This document shows, one piece after another, positions 48,006 through 57,387 of a DNA stretch of 64,000 bases (position 1 is the stretch's first letter; each line of letters opens with the position of its first letter). Location: positions 1-64,000 of the forward strand of contig JAJYJM010000002.1 of the NCBI GenBank assembly GCA_021789495.1. The letters run 5' to 3'. The translations under genes and the position numbers were made by a program. This stretch comes from Nitrospirota bacterium. GTDB taxonomy: Bacteria > Nitrospirota > JACRHJ01. The notes below the pieces were generated by a model, which made no database searches, had not been told where the DNA came from, and saw only the letters and a list, made by a program, of their open reading frames with translations.

Positions 48006-48170
48006 GGCACACGGCATATCCGCTAAAGAGTCGGCAACTGCGACTCGGCCTTTTCCTTGAGATCTGCGAGCATCCCGACGGTTATATTCCGGAGCTTTGC
48101 CTCCGGCAGGAACATCAGAAAGGTTTTGGGTCAGACGAATTTTCCCCTGCTCGCGACAAACGCCGCTATA

Positions 48171-50138
48171 TCACACCCTGACCGGCATCAGCATGATTGG
48201 TATGCCCTGGTTGTAGAAATAGCGCTGGACGGCGAAGATGGTGTAATTGTGGAGCATCCCCGTGAAGACGCCGGGGTTCGGGAAAACAAGCTGGCCGCCG
48301 AAGAACGTGGAATTCGGGAAGCGATCTATAATCTTCGGGGAGAGCTTCGATATTTCTTCTACGACATCGGTCCCGAACGAGGAGAAGCCTTCGGCGTACA
48401 GGCCGTGGGTGCGGGCAAGCTTCATGTATTTTTCCAGGTCCTCGCCTACCCGCTTCTTCAGGGCGTCCAGTTCCTGGGTGCCCTTGAACGTGCCCGCGTC
48501 TACCACGCCTATCTCAATAAAAGCGAAGTTCTTGTATACTCCCCCGAACTGGCGGATTACGTTCAGAAAAGTGTGCAGGCCAAGGCCGTTGTAGCCGCTC
48601 ACGAGCAGGATTGCCGTCTTCCCCGTCGGATCGAGTCCGGGCGCAGTTCCAGCCGCCCCGGCAGGGGCCTCGTCCAGGCCGTATCCAGCCGCCTCGACCA
48701 GGGAGTCCAGCCTCTTGAGGAGTTTGGCGGTATTTTGATAATGCTTTCTTATGAGGAACGCAAGTCCGATCAATACGCACGTTATGACTATCGTTATCCA
48801 GCCGCCCTCGGCGAATTTCAGCACTACGACAGTGACGAGTATGAATGAGGTCAGGGAAAACCCGAGCCCATTTATAAACAGCTTCTTACGCCAGTGCTCC
48901 GCCCTGCCCCGTTCAAGCCACCAGTGCCGCACCATGCCGAGCTGTGAGAGCGAGAACGTTATGAAGACGTTAATGGAGTAGAGCACTACGAGGAAATCAA
49001 CCGAGCCACTGGCAATCGCCATCATCAAAAAGGCGGCGATTCCCATTATCAGGATGCCCTTTTGTGTTACGAGCCTGTCGGAAAAAGTCGCGAATTTTGT
49101 CGGGAACCACCTGTCGAGAGCCATGTTCGCCAGCACCCTGGGGCCGTCCAGGAAGCCCGTCTGGGCCGCGACAAGGAGCAGGATTGCCTCGGAGATCAGT
49201 GTTACAATCATCAGAACGTACCCACCGGTTCCCCAGCCCTTTGTAATGGATTCGTATAGCACGGCGTTCAACGTCTTGCCGGGCACGTGTTTTACATTAT
49301 AGAGGAGATAGGCGACCATAAGGCCCAGGACCATGAACGAAAGCGAGAAGGCCATGTACCTCATGGTGTGCTTGCCAGTTTTTACCTTCGGCTCCCGGAG
49401 TATGGGCAGGCCGTTTGATACGGCCTCGATGCCGGTATATGTGCCTGCGCCCATGCTGTATGCCCTGAGGATGAGGAATATCATTCCGAATGTCCCCAGG
49501 GCTGTCTGCGTATTGTGTATGTCGGACTTTGTCGCGGCAAACATTGCAGGGAAATCGCCTGCGTTATGCGCGAACGCATAGACTATGAAAAAGACGTGAG
49601 TGACGATGAATACCATGAACAGCGGCACAAGCGGCAGGACGGATTCCTTGACGCCGCGCATATTCATTACGGTCATGAAGAGAAGCGCCGCGAAGGCGAA
49701 GTATAGCTTGTACTGAAGCCAGGCCGCCGGAAGGAAGCTGAAGATATAATCCGCGCCGGAGGCTATGGAAAGCGTAATGGTAAGGACGTAGTCTATCAGG
49801 AGAGCGGAACCGGACAGCATTCCCGCCGTGGGGGACAGGAGTTTTGTCGCCACGAGGTATCCGCCGCCGCCCGTAGGGAAAAGTTCTATTATCTGGGAGT
49901 AGCTGGTGCTGATTATGAATACGGTAATGACGGAGGCGACGGCCACGAATACGGTAAGGTGGACATTGCTCTGGAGGGCGCGAAATGCCTCCTCCGGACC
50001 GTAGGAGGATGACGAAAGCCCGTCTGCACCCAAACCCACCCAGGCGAAGAAGGCTATAAGGGAGACATTGTGGAAGATGCGCGGGTCGTAAATGTCTCTC
50101 GCGCCGCCGATGACGACTTTCTTGAGCCAGCCGAACAT
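48171..50138 (-). CDS. APC-superfamily permease, KimA-like (predicted K+ importer)
   Basis: FFAWVGLGADGLSSSSYGPEEAFRAL...YSQIIELFPTGGGGYLVATKLLSPTAGMLSGSALLIDYVLTITLSIASG; C-terminal soluble domain; c-di-AMP riboswitch upstream. Confidence 0.8.
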   Translation of the reverse strand: MFGWLKKVVIGGARDIYDPRIFHNVSLIAFFAWVGLGADGLSSSSYGPEEAFRALQSNVHLTVFVAVASVITVFIISTSYSQIIELFPTGGGGYLVATKLLSPTAGMLSGSALLIDYVLTITLSIASGADYIFSFLPAAWLQYKLYFAFAALLFMTVMNMRGVKESVLPLVPLFMVFIVTHVFFIVYAFAHNAGDFPAMFAATKSDIHNTQTALGTFGMIFLILRAYSMGAGTYTGIEAVSNGLPILREPKVKTGKHTMRYMAFSLSFMVLGLMVAYLLYNVKHVPGKTLNAVLYESITKGWGTGGYVLMIVTLISEAILLLVAAQTGFLDGPRVLANMALDRWFPTKFATFSDRLVTQKGILIMGIAAFLMMAIASGSVDFLVVLYSINVFITFSLSQLGMVRHWWLERGRAEHWRKKLFINGLGFSLTSFILVTVVVLKFAEGGWITIVITCVLIGLAFLIRKHYQNTAKLLKRLDSLVEAAGYGLDEAPAGAAGTAPGLDPTGKTAILLVSGYNGLGLHTFLNVIRQFGGVYKNFAFIEIGVVDAGTFKGTQELDALKKRVGEDLEKYMKLARTHGLYAEGFSSFGTDVVEEISKLSPKIIDRFPNSTFFGGQLVFPNPGVFTGMLHNYTIFAVQRYFYNQGIPIMLMPVRV

Positions 50139-50155
50139 GGGACTATTTATACCTC

Positions 50156-50188
50156 CAAAAAAAAAGCCGCCGGGCGAACCGGAGGCTC
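50156..50188 (-). terminator. Intrinsic terminator, expression platform of the riboswitch
   Basis: Minus strand AGCCTCCGG-TTCG-CCCGGCGGCTTTTTTTTT directly after aptamer and before permease RBS. Confidence 0.8.
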
Positions 50189-50227
50189 TTCAAGGACGCG
50201 GACGTGCGCGCCCCATTCTGCCCTGGT

Positions 50228-50375
50228 TGCTCTCCAAATGCCTGCGAGGTTAGCTGCCGGGCTCAGGCTTGGCAGTGCCTTATCCCCTGAGGCGCCCGAT
50301 AAATCAGGCGTCGCAAGAAGAATTCGCCCCGTGAATCCCTGGTTCCCCCGCACCCATTGGCAGGCTTAAGTCACC
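50228..50375 (-). promoter_or_regulatory. c-di-AMP riboswitch aptamer (ydaO/yuaA class)
   Basis: Minus strand CCTGCCAATGGGTGCGGGGGAACCAGGGATTCACGGGGCGAATTC...GAGCCCGGCAGCTAACCTCGCAGGCATTTGGAGAGCA: matches the recalled ydaO consensus (GGGGAACC, GGGGTGAAT, CCCGACAGCTAACTCCG-AGGCAT). Confidence 0.9.
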
Positions 50376-50396
50376 GAAGGCAAAGTATGACTCGCC

Positions 50397-50410
50397 GCCG
50401 GTCTACCGGC
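50397..50410. repeat. Palindromic element copy (GCCGGTCTACCGGC), intergenic, upstream of riboswitch
   Basis: Perfect core. Confidence 0.75.
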
Positions 50411-50486
50411 CCCGCCCGGGTTTAGGCCGCAATCTTGTTTAGCGGAAAGTAAAATAATCCCGTTTTATTTTGTTGTCAAGAAAATT

Positions 50487-50849
50487 TTAAAACGTCATAA
50501 CCTCCCTATCCATAGCGAGGTCTACAAGCGTCTGGGCGCCGGCCATCTCGGCATTTGGGAGCAGGTCCTCCGGCTTGACGCCGAACTGCGCCGCGCAGGG
50601 CGTGCAGACATAAAACTTCTGCCCTGCCTCTACCAGGGAAGCCATGAGGTCCTTAATCGGCGGGAACGCCTTCTGCTCCTTGATAGTCTCCGCAAAGCCC
50701 TTCTTGACCAGGAGCGCCCCCTCGTTTATGGTAAATACTATCACGTCGATGCCGTTCGCGACGGCGGTGTTCGCGATTGAGAGCGCGGCTCCGGCGCGCT
50801 CAGGCGCGTCGAAAGAGTGCGTGGCGACCAAAAGCAGTTTCTTGTCCAT
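50487..50849 (-). CDS. DsrE/DsrF-family protein
   Basis: KKLLLVATHSFDAPERAGAALSIANTAVANGIDVIVFTINEGALLVKKG...FYVCTPCAAQFGV. Confidence 0.88.
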   Translation of the reverse strand: MDKKLLLVATHSFDAPERAGAALSIANTAVANGIDVIVFTINEGALLVKKGFAETIKEQKAFPPIKDLMASLVEAGQKFYVCTPCAAQFGVKPEDLLPNAEMAGAQTLVDLAMDREVMTF

Positions 50850-50966
50850 TTTTACACCTCCCGTTGTTCTGGTATCTATAATTTTAGCTTTTTATACATT
50901 ATTATTGGAGATTCTGTCAATAGAAATGGTTGACTATCGCCGATATTAAAAATAGAATGAGAGGAT

Positions 50967-52283
50967 ATGCCTGAGAAATTTCTGACTGTAATCGGCGGAG
51001 GGCTTGCAGGGTCGGAGGCGGCCTGGGCGGCGGCAAGGCGCGGGATAAGGGTGCGGCTCTTCGAGATGCGGCCCAATAAAATGACTCCGGCGCACAAGAC
51101 TGGGCTCCTGGCCGAGTTGGTATGCTCGAACTCTCTGCGCTCCTCCGACCTGCATAACGCCGTAGGTCTCCTAAAGGAGGAGATGCGGCGGATGGGATCG
51201 CTCGTGATGGAGGCGGCGGACAAGACCGCAGTCCCCGCCGGGAGCGCCCTGGCCGTTGACAGGGAGGCCTTCGCCGCATATATCACCGGCGCGATTGAGG
51301 CTCACCCGAATATAGAAGTAATCCGCGAAGAGATAATCGCGGTTCCGGAGCCTGTGGCGGTAATCGCTACCGGGCCGCTCACATCGGACAAAATGGCAGG
51401 CGCAATCGGCGCCATGACCGGGGCGGAGCACCTGCATTTCTACGACGCCATCGCGCCCATAATCGACGCGGACTCCGTGGACATGAGCATTGCCTTCCGC
51501 GCCTCGCGCTACGGAAAGGGCGGAGACGATTACGTCAACTGCCCGATGACGAAGGAAGAATACGACGCTTTCTACGACGCCCTGACGGGCGCGGAAAAGG
51601 CCCCGGTGCGCCAGTTCGAGAGCATGCGGTGCTTCGAGGGATGCATGCCCATAGAGACAATGGCGGAGCGCGGACGCGAGACGCTCACGCACGGCCCCAT
51701 GAAGCCCGTGGGGATAACAGACCCAAAAACAGGCGCGAGACCTTACGCCGTGGTTCAGCTGAGGCGGGAAGACGCCGAGGGGACGGCGTATAATATAGTC
51801 GGGTTCCAGACGAGGCTCAAATGGCCGGAGCAGGGGCGGGTCTTCCGCATGATTCCGGGGCTTGGGGACGTGAAATTTTTAAGGTACGGGAGTCTGCACC
51901 GGAACACTTTCATAAACGGGCCGATGTTCCTTGAGCCGACTCTTGAGATTAAGGGTCGCCTCGGCCTTTTCATGGCAGGCCAGGCGTCGGGCGTGGAAGG
52001 CTATGTCGAGTCGTCTGCAACGGGGATACTGGTAGGGATTAATGCAGCGCGTATTATCAAGGGCTTGCCGCCGCTTGCGCCGCCGGATACGACTGCGCAC
52101 GGCGCGCTCGTTACCCACCTAACGAAGACCGATCCGGCCCGCTTCCAGCCGACGAACGTGATATTCTCCCTGTTCCCGCCGCTTGGCAGAAAGGTGCGGA
52201 AAAAGGATGAGCGGCGCGAGTTTCTGGCCGCGAGGGCGCTTGAGGACATTGAGTCCTGGAAATCGAGGCTGGAGAATGGCTGA
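50967..52283 (+). CDS. trmFO: tRNA (m5U54) methyltransferase, folate/FAD-dependent
   Basis: [71 protein letters not shown]-like [19 protein letters not shown]. Confidence 0.97.
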   Translation: MPEKFLTVIGGGLAGSEAAWAAARRGIRVRLFEMRPNKMTPAHKTGLLAELVCSNSLRSSDLHNAVGLLKEEMRRMGSLVMEAADKTAVPAGSALAVDREAFAAYITGAIEAHPNIEVIREEIIAVPEPVAVIATGPLTSDKMAGAIGAMTGAEHLHFYDAIAPIIDADSVDMSIAFRASRYGKGGDDYVNCPMTKEEYDAFYDALTGAEKAPVRQFESMRCFEGCMPIETMAERGRETLTHGPMKPVGITDPKTGARPYAVVQLRREDAEGTAYNIVGFQTRLKWPEQGRVFRMIPGLGDVKFLRYGSLHRNTFINGPMFLEPTLEIKGRLGLFMAGQASGVEGYVESSATGILVGINAARIIKGLPPLAPPDTTAHGALVTHLTKTDPARFQPTNVIFSLFPPLGRKVRKKDERREFLAARALEDIESWKSRLENG

Positions 52284-53196
52284 TTATCTTTCGGAATTTC
52301 TTGACTATATGCGCTACGAGAAAGGCGCCTCCGGGAATACGCTCGTCGGCTACGGGAACGATATCAGGCAGTTCGCGGAATATCTGAAAGGGCCGGGCGA
52401 GCCGGTTGACCGGCGTCGGGCCGAGCCGGACTTGCTGAAGGCGGATAACCTCGACATCCGGGGGTTCCTGGCGCACCTGGTGAAGCGCGGAATAAAAAAA
52501 TCTTCCGCGCAGAGAAAGGTTGCATCGATAAGAAGCCTGTATCGCTACCTGTTCAGGGAAGGTCTTGTCGAGAAGAATCCGGCGAAACTTGTCGCTACGC
52601 CGAAGAGAGAAAAATCCCAGCCGATTGCCCTCTCGGTGGACGACGCGGTGATGCTGGTGGAGGCGCCGGGCGGCGACAAACTGGAAGGCCTGCGGGACAG
52701 GGCAATACTTGAAGTCTTTTACTCGGCGGGCATCCGCATATCGGAGCTTGCGGGCCTTGACCGCGAGCAGGCAGACCTGACTCAGGGGCTGGCAAAGGTA
52801 ACGGGAAAGGGGAACAAGGAGCGGTTCGTGCCGCTTGGCAGGAAGGCGGTGGAGGCCATATTGGATTATATCGCTGCGGCGAATTCGGCGAAAAAGACCC
52901 CGGCGCATTCCCCATGTCCGATGTTCCTGAACAACAGGGGTGAAAGGTTAAGCGTCCGGAGTATTCGCCGCGTGGTTATGAAATACGTGCGCGAGAAACG
53001 TATTCCTGGAAACGTGTCCCCGCATACGCTAAGGCATACCTTCGCCACGCACCTTTTGGGAGCGGGCGCGGACCTGCGGTCGATACAGGAGATGCTCGGA
53101 CACGTCTCGCTCTCCACGACGCAGAAGTATACGCACCTGGACATGGAAAGGCTCATGGAGGTCTACGACAAGGCCCATCCCAGGGCGAAAGGATAG
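52276..53196 (+). CDS. xerC: Tyrosine recombinase XerC/XerD type
   Basis: R..H-R..Y catalytic pattern: [62 protein letters not shown]; upstream of hslVU. Confidence 0.92.
   Translation: MADYLSEFLDYMRYEKGASGNTLVGYGNDIRQFAEYLKGPGEPVDRRRAEPDLLKADNLDIRGFLAHLVKRGIKKSSAQRKVASIRSLYRYLFREGLVEKNPAKLVATPKREKSQPIALSVDDAVMLVEAPGGDKLEGLRDRAILEVFYSAGIRISELAGLDREQADLTQGLAKVTGKGNKERFVPLGRKAVEAILDYIAAANSAKKTPAHSPCPMFLNNRGERLSVRSIRRVVMKYVREKRIPGNVSPHTLRHTFATHLLGAGADLRSIQEMLGHVSLSTTQKYTHLDMERLMEVYDKAHPRAKG
52401..52414. repeat. Palindromic element copy (GCCGGTTGACCGGC), inside xer gene
   Basis: Perfect core, encodes [11 protein letters not shown] in the inter-helix loop of the SAM-like N-domain. Confidence 0.75.
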
Positions 53197-53198
53197 AA

Positions 53199-53732
53199 AT
53201 GGAAAACATTCACGGAACCACAATCCTCTGTGTCCGCAAGGACGGCCATGTTTCCATAGGGGGAGACGGGCAGGTCACTATGGGCGCAACGGTTATGAAA
53301 CACAACGCGAAGAAGATTCGTAAGCTGTATAATAATACGATACTGGCCGGGTTCGCGGGCGCGACCGCGGACGCCTTCACGCTTATCGAGAAGTTCGAGG
53401 GCAAGATAGAAGAATACCACGGCAACATTGCGCGCGCGGCGGTAGAGCTTGCGAAGGAGTGGAGGACGAACAAGATGCTCCGGCAGTTGGAGGCGCTTTT
53501 GATTGTCGCGGACAAGGAGCATACCTTCATCATCTCCGGGACGGGCGACGTCATAGAGCCGGAGGACGGCATCGCCGCGATAGGTTCCGGAGGGGCGTAC
53601 GCCCAGGCCGCGGCCCAGGCGCTGATTAAGCATTCGTCCCTCGATGCGAAGGCGGTAGTGAAGGAGTCCATGGAGATTGCGTCGGGGATTTGCATATACA
53701 CGAACTCGAACATTATGATAGAGGAGTTATAG
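53199..53732 (+). CDS. hslV: ATP-dependent protease proteolytic subunit HslV
   Basis: [41 protein letters not shown]. Confidence 0.98.
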   Translation: MENIHGTTILCVRKDGHVSIGGDGQVTMGATVMKHNAKKIRKLYNNTILAGFAGATADAFTLIEKFEGKIEEYHGNIARAAVELAKEWRTNKMLRQLEALLIVADKEHTFIISGTGDVIEPEDGIAAIGSGGAYAQAAAQALIKHSSLDAKAVVKESMEIASGICIYTNSNIMIEEL

Positions 53733-53734
53733 AA

Positions 53735-55120
53735 ATGCGGGAGCTTACACCCAGGGAAGTAGTCGCCGAGCTGGATAAATATATAATCGGCCAGAATAAC
53801 GCTAAACGCGCCGTGGCCGTCGCGCTTCGGACGAGATGGCGCAGGCAGCGCCTGCCGGAGGAACTGAGAGACGAGGTGGTGCCGAAAAATATTATAATGA
53901 TAGGCTCCACGGGGGTCGGAAAGACCGAGATTGCCAGGCGACTGGCGAAGCTTGTGGACGCGCCTTTTGTAAAGGTGGAGGCCTCGAAGTTCACGGAGGT
54001 CGGCTATGTCGGGCGGGATGTCGAATCCATCGTCCGGGACATCACGGAGCAGTCCGTCGCGATGGTGCGCTCCGAGCATTCGGAGGCAGTCATGGAGCGT
54101 GCGCGCGCCGCGGCTGAGGAGCGGGTGCTTGACGCGCTCCTGCCGAGACGCAGGGGACCGGTAGACCGGATACAGGCACATGAGCAACCGGAGGAAGAGC
54201 CTGTGGACTGGATGCACGAGAGCTACGAGGCCGAAAGTCCGACCAGGGAGAAATTCCGGAAGATGTTAAGAGGCGGCAAGCTCGATGACCGCACCGTCGA
54301 ACTTGAGGTCAGGGAGAAAGGCGGGATGCCGCTCGGAGTCATCTCCAACATCGGAATGGAGGAACTGGAGATAAGCCTTAAGGAGATGATGGGGAACATG
54401 TTCCCTGAGAAGACAAAGAGAAGAAGCCTTAAGGTCCCGGAGGCGATGAAGGTCCTGACGCAGGAGGAGGCGTCCAAGCTCATAGACATGGACAAGGTGG
54501 CGAGAGAGGCCATATCGCGCGTGGAGCAGTCGGGCATCGTTTTCGTGGACGAGATAGACAAGGTGGCCGGCAGAGAATCGGGAGGAGGAGGCGGGCCGGA
54601 CGTATCGCGTGAAGGCGTGCAGAGAGACCTGCTCCCGATAATCGAAGGCTCGACGGTCAACACGAAGCATGGGCCGGTGCATACGGACCATATCCTGTTC
54701 ATCGCAGCCGGAGCGTTCCATGTGGCGAAGCCCTCGGACCTCATCCCGGAGCTCCAGGGCCGTTTCCCCATACGCGTGGAGCTGGACAACCTGACGGAAG
54801 GCGATTTCGTGAGGATACTCACCGAGCCGAAAAACGCCCTGATACGCCAGTATGTCGGGCTTCTCGGCACGGAGGGGCTGGACGTGGAGTTCATGGACGA
54901 CGCCATACGCGAGATTGCGAGGATTGCGGCGTCCGTCAACAGCCGCACCGAGAATATCGGGGCGAGACGTTTGTATACCGTGATGGAGAGGCTCCTCGAA
55001 GAGGTGAGCTTCCACGCCCCCGACGCGGTGCAGAAGAATATCAGGGTGAACGCGGAATATGTGCGGAAGCAGTTAATCGACATTACCAAAGACGAGGACT
55101 TGAGCAGGTTCATCTTATAA
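53735..55120 (+). CDS. hslU: ATP-dependent protease ATPase subunit HslU
   Basis: [75 protein letters not shown]. Confidence 0.98.
   Translation: MRELTPREVVAELDKYIIGQNNAKRAVAVALRTRWRRQRLPEELRDEVVPKNIIMIGSTGVGKTEIARRLAKLVDAPFVKVEASKFTEVGYVGRDVESIVRDITEQSVAMVRSEHSEAVMERARAAAEERVLDALLPRRRGPVDRIQAHEQPEEEPVDWMHESYEAESPTREKFRKMLRGGKLDDRTVELEVREKGGMPLGVISNIGMEELEISLKEMMGNMFPEKTKRRSLKVPEAMKVLTQEEASKLIDMDKVAREAISRVEQSGIVFVDEIDKVAGRESGGGGGPDVSREGVQRDLLPIIEGSTVNTKHGPVHTDHILFIAAGAFHVAKPSDLIPELQGRFPIRVELDNLTEGDFVRILTEPKNALIRQYVGLLGTEGLDVEFMDDAIREIARIAASVNSRTENIGARRLYTVMERLLEEVSFHAPDAVQKNIRVNAEYVRKQLIDITKDEDLSRFIL
54158..54169. repeat. Palindromic element copy (CCGGTAGACCGG), inside hslU
   Basis: Core palindrome in the variable I-domain region ([14 protein letters not shown]). 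Confidence 0.65.
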
Positions 55121-55134
55121 TTCGCGAGGGCGTT

Positions 55135-56031
55135 ATGAAAGAGTTTATCAGAGAAGCAGGAGTTAAAGCAGGAATTCTGATGGAAGCTCTACCTTACATT
55201 GAAGAATTCAAAGGCAAAAGATTCGTTATTAAATATGGCGGCAATGCGATGATAGACGATAAACTGAAAGAATCGTTTGCCAGGGATATAGTTTTGATGA
55301 ATCATATTGGGATAAAAATTATAATCGTTCACGGTGGCGGGCCGGAAATATCTTCCACCATGAAGAAGATGGGGCTTAAGCCGAAGTTTGTGGAAGGTTA
55401 CCGGGTAACGGACGCTGAAACCATGGACATAGTCGAGATGGTTTTAGGTTTTATTAACAAGGGAATCGTTACCCTTATTAACTCATCTTCAAAAGAATGG
55501 CAGGCAGTCGGTCTAACCGGCAAGGATGGCGGGCTTATAATAGCTAAGAAAAAATTAATTTCCAAAACATCCTCAGGCAAGGGTCCATCAGAAAAAATAG
55601 ATATCGGATTGGTTGGCGAGGTTGCTTCGGTAAATACGCGTGTGCTTACCACGCTCGACGAAAAAGGCTTTATACCCGTCATCGCCCCAGTTGGCATGGG
55701 TGAGAATGGCGAGACATACAACATAAACGCAGATCTTGTCGCGGGTGCGGTGGCGGCTGAAGTCTCTGCGGCAAAACTCGTTATGCTAACGGATACAGAA
55801 GGGATTAAAGACGCCGACGGACAGTTGCTGCCGGCGCTCACAAAGGCTCAAGCAAAAAATATGATAAAGAAGAACGTAATCTCCGGCGGAATGCTCCCGA
55901 AGGTGGCGGCCTGTTTCGACGCCCTCGGCGGCAAGGTCGGCAAGGTGCATGTCGTGGACGGACGCGTCCCGCACGCGCTCCTCTTGGAGATATTTACGGA
56001 CAAGGGCATCGGGACGGAAATATCTATGTAG
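55135..56031 (+). CDS. argB: Acetylglutamate kinase
   Basis: KRFVIKYGGNAMIDDKLKESFARDIVLMNHIGIKIIIVHGGGPEISSTMKKMG; MLPKVAACFDALGGKVGKVHVVDGRVPHALLLEIFTDKGIGTEI. Confidence 0.97.
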   Translation: MKEFIREAGVKAGILMEALPYIEEFKGKRFVIKYGGNAMIDDKLKESFARDIVLMNHIGIKIIIVHGGGPEISSTMKKMGLKPKFVEGYRVTDAETMDIVEMVLGFINKGIVTLINSSSKEWQAVGLTGKDGGLIIAKKKLISKTSSGKGPSEKIDIGLVGEVASVNTRVLTTLDEKGFIPVIAPVGMGENGETYNINADLVAGAVAAEVSAAKLVMLTDTEGIKDADGQLLPALTKAQAKNMIKKNVISGGMLPKVAACFDALGGKVGKVHVVDGRVPHALLLEIFTDKGIGTEISM

Positions 56032-56055
56032 CAAGCACCGTCATTTGGAGGGTCA

Positions 56056-56817
56056 ATGAAAAAGCCTGCCAAGATAGTGTTAGGTATTTTGAGCTTCATG
56101 CCTATATTTCTTTTTGCCCTCTTTTTCCTCTCTTTCTTTTACATGATGATTAACGCGCCACAGATGCATCCGGCGTTTGGTCCGTGCAATGCGCACAGGC
56201 CGGGGCCGCCTCCCGAATTCTTCCTCATTTTTGTCTTTGAAATACTTATGTTCCTGTTCAACTTCGGCATGATCATCTTTTACGTCATCCATCTTTTAAG
56301 CAGCTCGGTCGCGTCAACTTCGGAGAAAATAGCCTGGACCCTGCTCCTTCTTTTCCTGAACTTCCTGGCGTTTCCCGTTTACTGGTATCTTTATATATGG
56401 AAGGAGCCGAAACCGGCGGCCCCGCCGGAGAAGTTCGAGAGCGGGAAAATCTACTGCCAAAAGTGCGGCATGCAGCAGGATTACAACAACTACGCCTGTT
56501 CGGCGTGCGGATTCATACTCCATCATGCGCCCGAGGCCGGCTCGAGATATGAGCCCATAGGCGCCATAATCCCATATAAGAATAAAAGCGCGCTCATCGG
56601 TTATTATCTCGGGGTGTTCTCTTTGATACCGTTCGTGGGCATAGTGCTCGGAGCCTTGGCCTTTATTTTCGGCCTGAAGGGGAGGCGCCTTGCGATAGAA
56701 CATCCCGAGGTCAGGGGGAGCGTCCATGCCTGGATAGGAATAATACTGGGCGGTCTTTGCTTCCTGGGCTATTCCCTGTTGTCGGTTTATGTATGGTCGC
56801 GTTTTCAAGGGCTTTAA
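56056..56817 (+). CDS. Membrane protein with zinc ribbon and DUF4190-like C-terminal TM domain
   Basis: CQKCGMQQDYNNYACSACGF; ALIGYYLGVFSLIPFVGIVLGALAFIFGLKGRRLAIEHPEVRGSVHAWIGIILG. Confidence 0.7.
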   Translation: MKKPAKIVLGILSFMPIFLFALFFLSFFYMMINAPQMHPAFGPCNAHRPGPPPEFFLIFVFEILMFLFNFGMIIFYVIHLLSSSVASTSEKIAWTLLLLFLNFLAFPVYWYLYIWKEPKPAAPPEKFESGKIYCQKCGMQQDYNNYACSACGFILHHAPEAGSRYEPIGAIIPYKNKSALIGYYLGVFSLIPFVGIVLGALAFIFGLKGRRLAIEHPEVRGSVHAWIGIILGGLCFLGYSLLSVYVWSRFQGL

Positions 56818-56940
56818 AAAATTCCCCTCTTTCCTTGACAGATTGCCCCCGCCCGGTTATACTTCAACCCCAAACTCGTAATGCCATGCCACCCCGTAAG
56901 GCTGTTTTCCGTGAATATTCAAGACCATCGCGAGGCTAAA

Positions 56941-57387
56941 ATGACCCTGAAAGAGAGATTGAACTCGGATATGAAGGAGGCGCTCAAGGCCCACGACGCA
57001 GCCCGGCTCTCCGCAATAAGGATGATTATCTCCGCCTACAGGAACAAGGAGATAGATTCGCGCAAAGACTTAGACGACGAAGGGATGCTCTCTGTGCTCT
57101 CCACGGCGGCGAAGCAGCGCCGGGAGTCCATAGAGCAGTACGGGAAGGCCGGGCGGAAGGACCTGGTGGACAAGGAGACAGCGGAGCTAGAGGTCATCCA
57201 GTCCTACATGCCAAAACAAATGAGCAAGGAGGAGATAGAGGCGCTGGTAAAGGAAGCGGTTGCCGAGTCCGGGGCGAAGGGGCCTTCCGATATGGGCAAG
57301 GCAATGAAGATACTTATGCCGAAGGTCAAGGGCCGCGCGGACGGAAAGCTTGTTAATGAGCTTGTGAAGGTGGCCTTGGGCGGCTGA
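56941..57387 (+). CDS. GatB/YqeY domain protein
   Basis: MTLKERLNSDMKEALKAHDAARLSAIRMIISAYRNKEID...YMPKQMSKEEIEALV...MGKAMKILMPKVKGRADGKLVNELVK. Confidence 0.95.
   Translation: MTLKERLNSDMKEALKAHDAARLSAIRMIISAYRNKEIDSRKDLDDEGMLSVLSTAAKQRRESIEQYGKAGRKDLVDKETAELEVIQSYMPKQMSKEEIEALVKEAVAESGAKGPSDMGKAMKILMPKVKGRADGKLVNELVKVALGG

Noticed and set aside
53210-54217. 335-aa minus-strand ORF opposite hslV/hslU
   Set aside because: Antisense to conserved hslVU.
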